From: a virus
DNA length: 22,626 nt
Strand: one strand, 5' to 3'
IMG/VR virus record: IMGVR_UViG_3300025617_000124
Location: 1-22,626 of that record
The notes below the pieces were generated by a model. That model saw only the letters and a list, made by a program, of their open reading frames with translations, was not told the DNA's origin and ran no database searches. A program made the translations under genes and the position numbers. Every line of letters starts with the position of its first letter. Position 1 is the stretch's first letter. This document shows positions 22,597-22,626 of this stretch, one piece after another.

Positions 22597-22626
22597 AGCA
22601 GTCATCGCAACAAGGCTTGTCCTCTT
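22586..22626 (-). CDS. Possible 3' end of a convergent Cys-rich gene
   Basis: On the minus strand the last bases, read from 22624, give 12 codons ending E-D-K-P-C-C-D-D-C-S-S-C and then TAA. Four Cys in twelve residues with a CxxC spacing is striking, and a convergent gene overlapping the oxygenase stop by 11 nt is reasonable in a phage. The fragment is very short, so this is a weak call. Confidence 0.3.
   Translation of the reverse strand, partial: EDKPCCDDCSSC

Overview
This window is the virion-structure region of a tailed double-stranded DNA phage (Caudoviricetes) with a long, non-lambda-like tail. Nearly everything lies on the minus strand and is read right to left. Base composition is moderate (mid-40s % GC by eye). 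Several promoters look leaderless (an extended -10 element with the ATG 6-7 nt downstream), other starts have a strong AGGAGG-type Shine-Dalgarno, and the tail proteins have an actinophage-like style. Together these suggest a phage of a low- to mid-GC actinobacterium, possibly an aquatic one. That host assignment is inference; no host marker, tRNA, integrase, lysis or replication gene is visible.

Layout in the direction of minus-strand transcription: (1) at the right edge, a divergent locus with three small 2-oxoglutarate/Fe(II) oxygenase genes, one on the minus strand (20779-21291) and two tandem paralogues on the plus strand (21336-22596). (2) Two surface/tail proteins: a 547-aa protein built from a glycine-rich domain, FN3, a Phe/Pro/His repeat and a C-terminal Hint domain (19110-20753), and a 1132-aa multi-jellyroll protein (15703-19101). 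(3) The head module: a small unknown gene, portal, a prohead protease with C-terminal scaffold containing an apparent nested scaffold gene, and the major capsid protein. (4) The neck module: a Lys-rich small protein, head-tail adaptor, stopper, tail-completion protein and tail terminator. (5) The tail module: major tail protein, two paralogous tail-assembly chaperone genes, and a very large tape measure protein that runs off the left edge.

The genes form a packed late operon in which many starts overlap the preceding stop (TAATG). It is punctuated after its two most abundant products: hairpin terminators follow the major capsid gene and the major tail gene, and each is followed at once by an extended -10 promoter for the next gene. 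The two abundant proteins also use different arginine codons (CGN) from the large tail protein (mostly AGA/AGG), which fits high expression.

The most interesting points are the nested in-frame scaffold start with a strong Shine-Dalgarno, the recurrent TGn-TATAAT/TATACT promoters placed for leaderless translation, tail chaperones encoded as two separate duplicated genes with no obvious frameshift, a Hint domain that seems to have lost its block-B histidine and ends in His-Asn-Lys, and prolyl-hydroxylase-like oxygenases beside a gene for a Pro-rich repeat protein. Terminase genes are not in the window. The largest gene-free stretch is under 100 bases.
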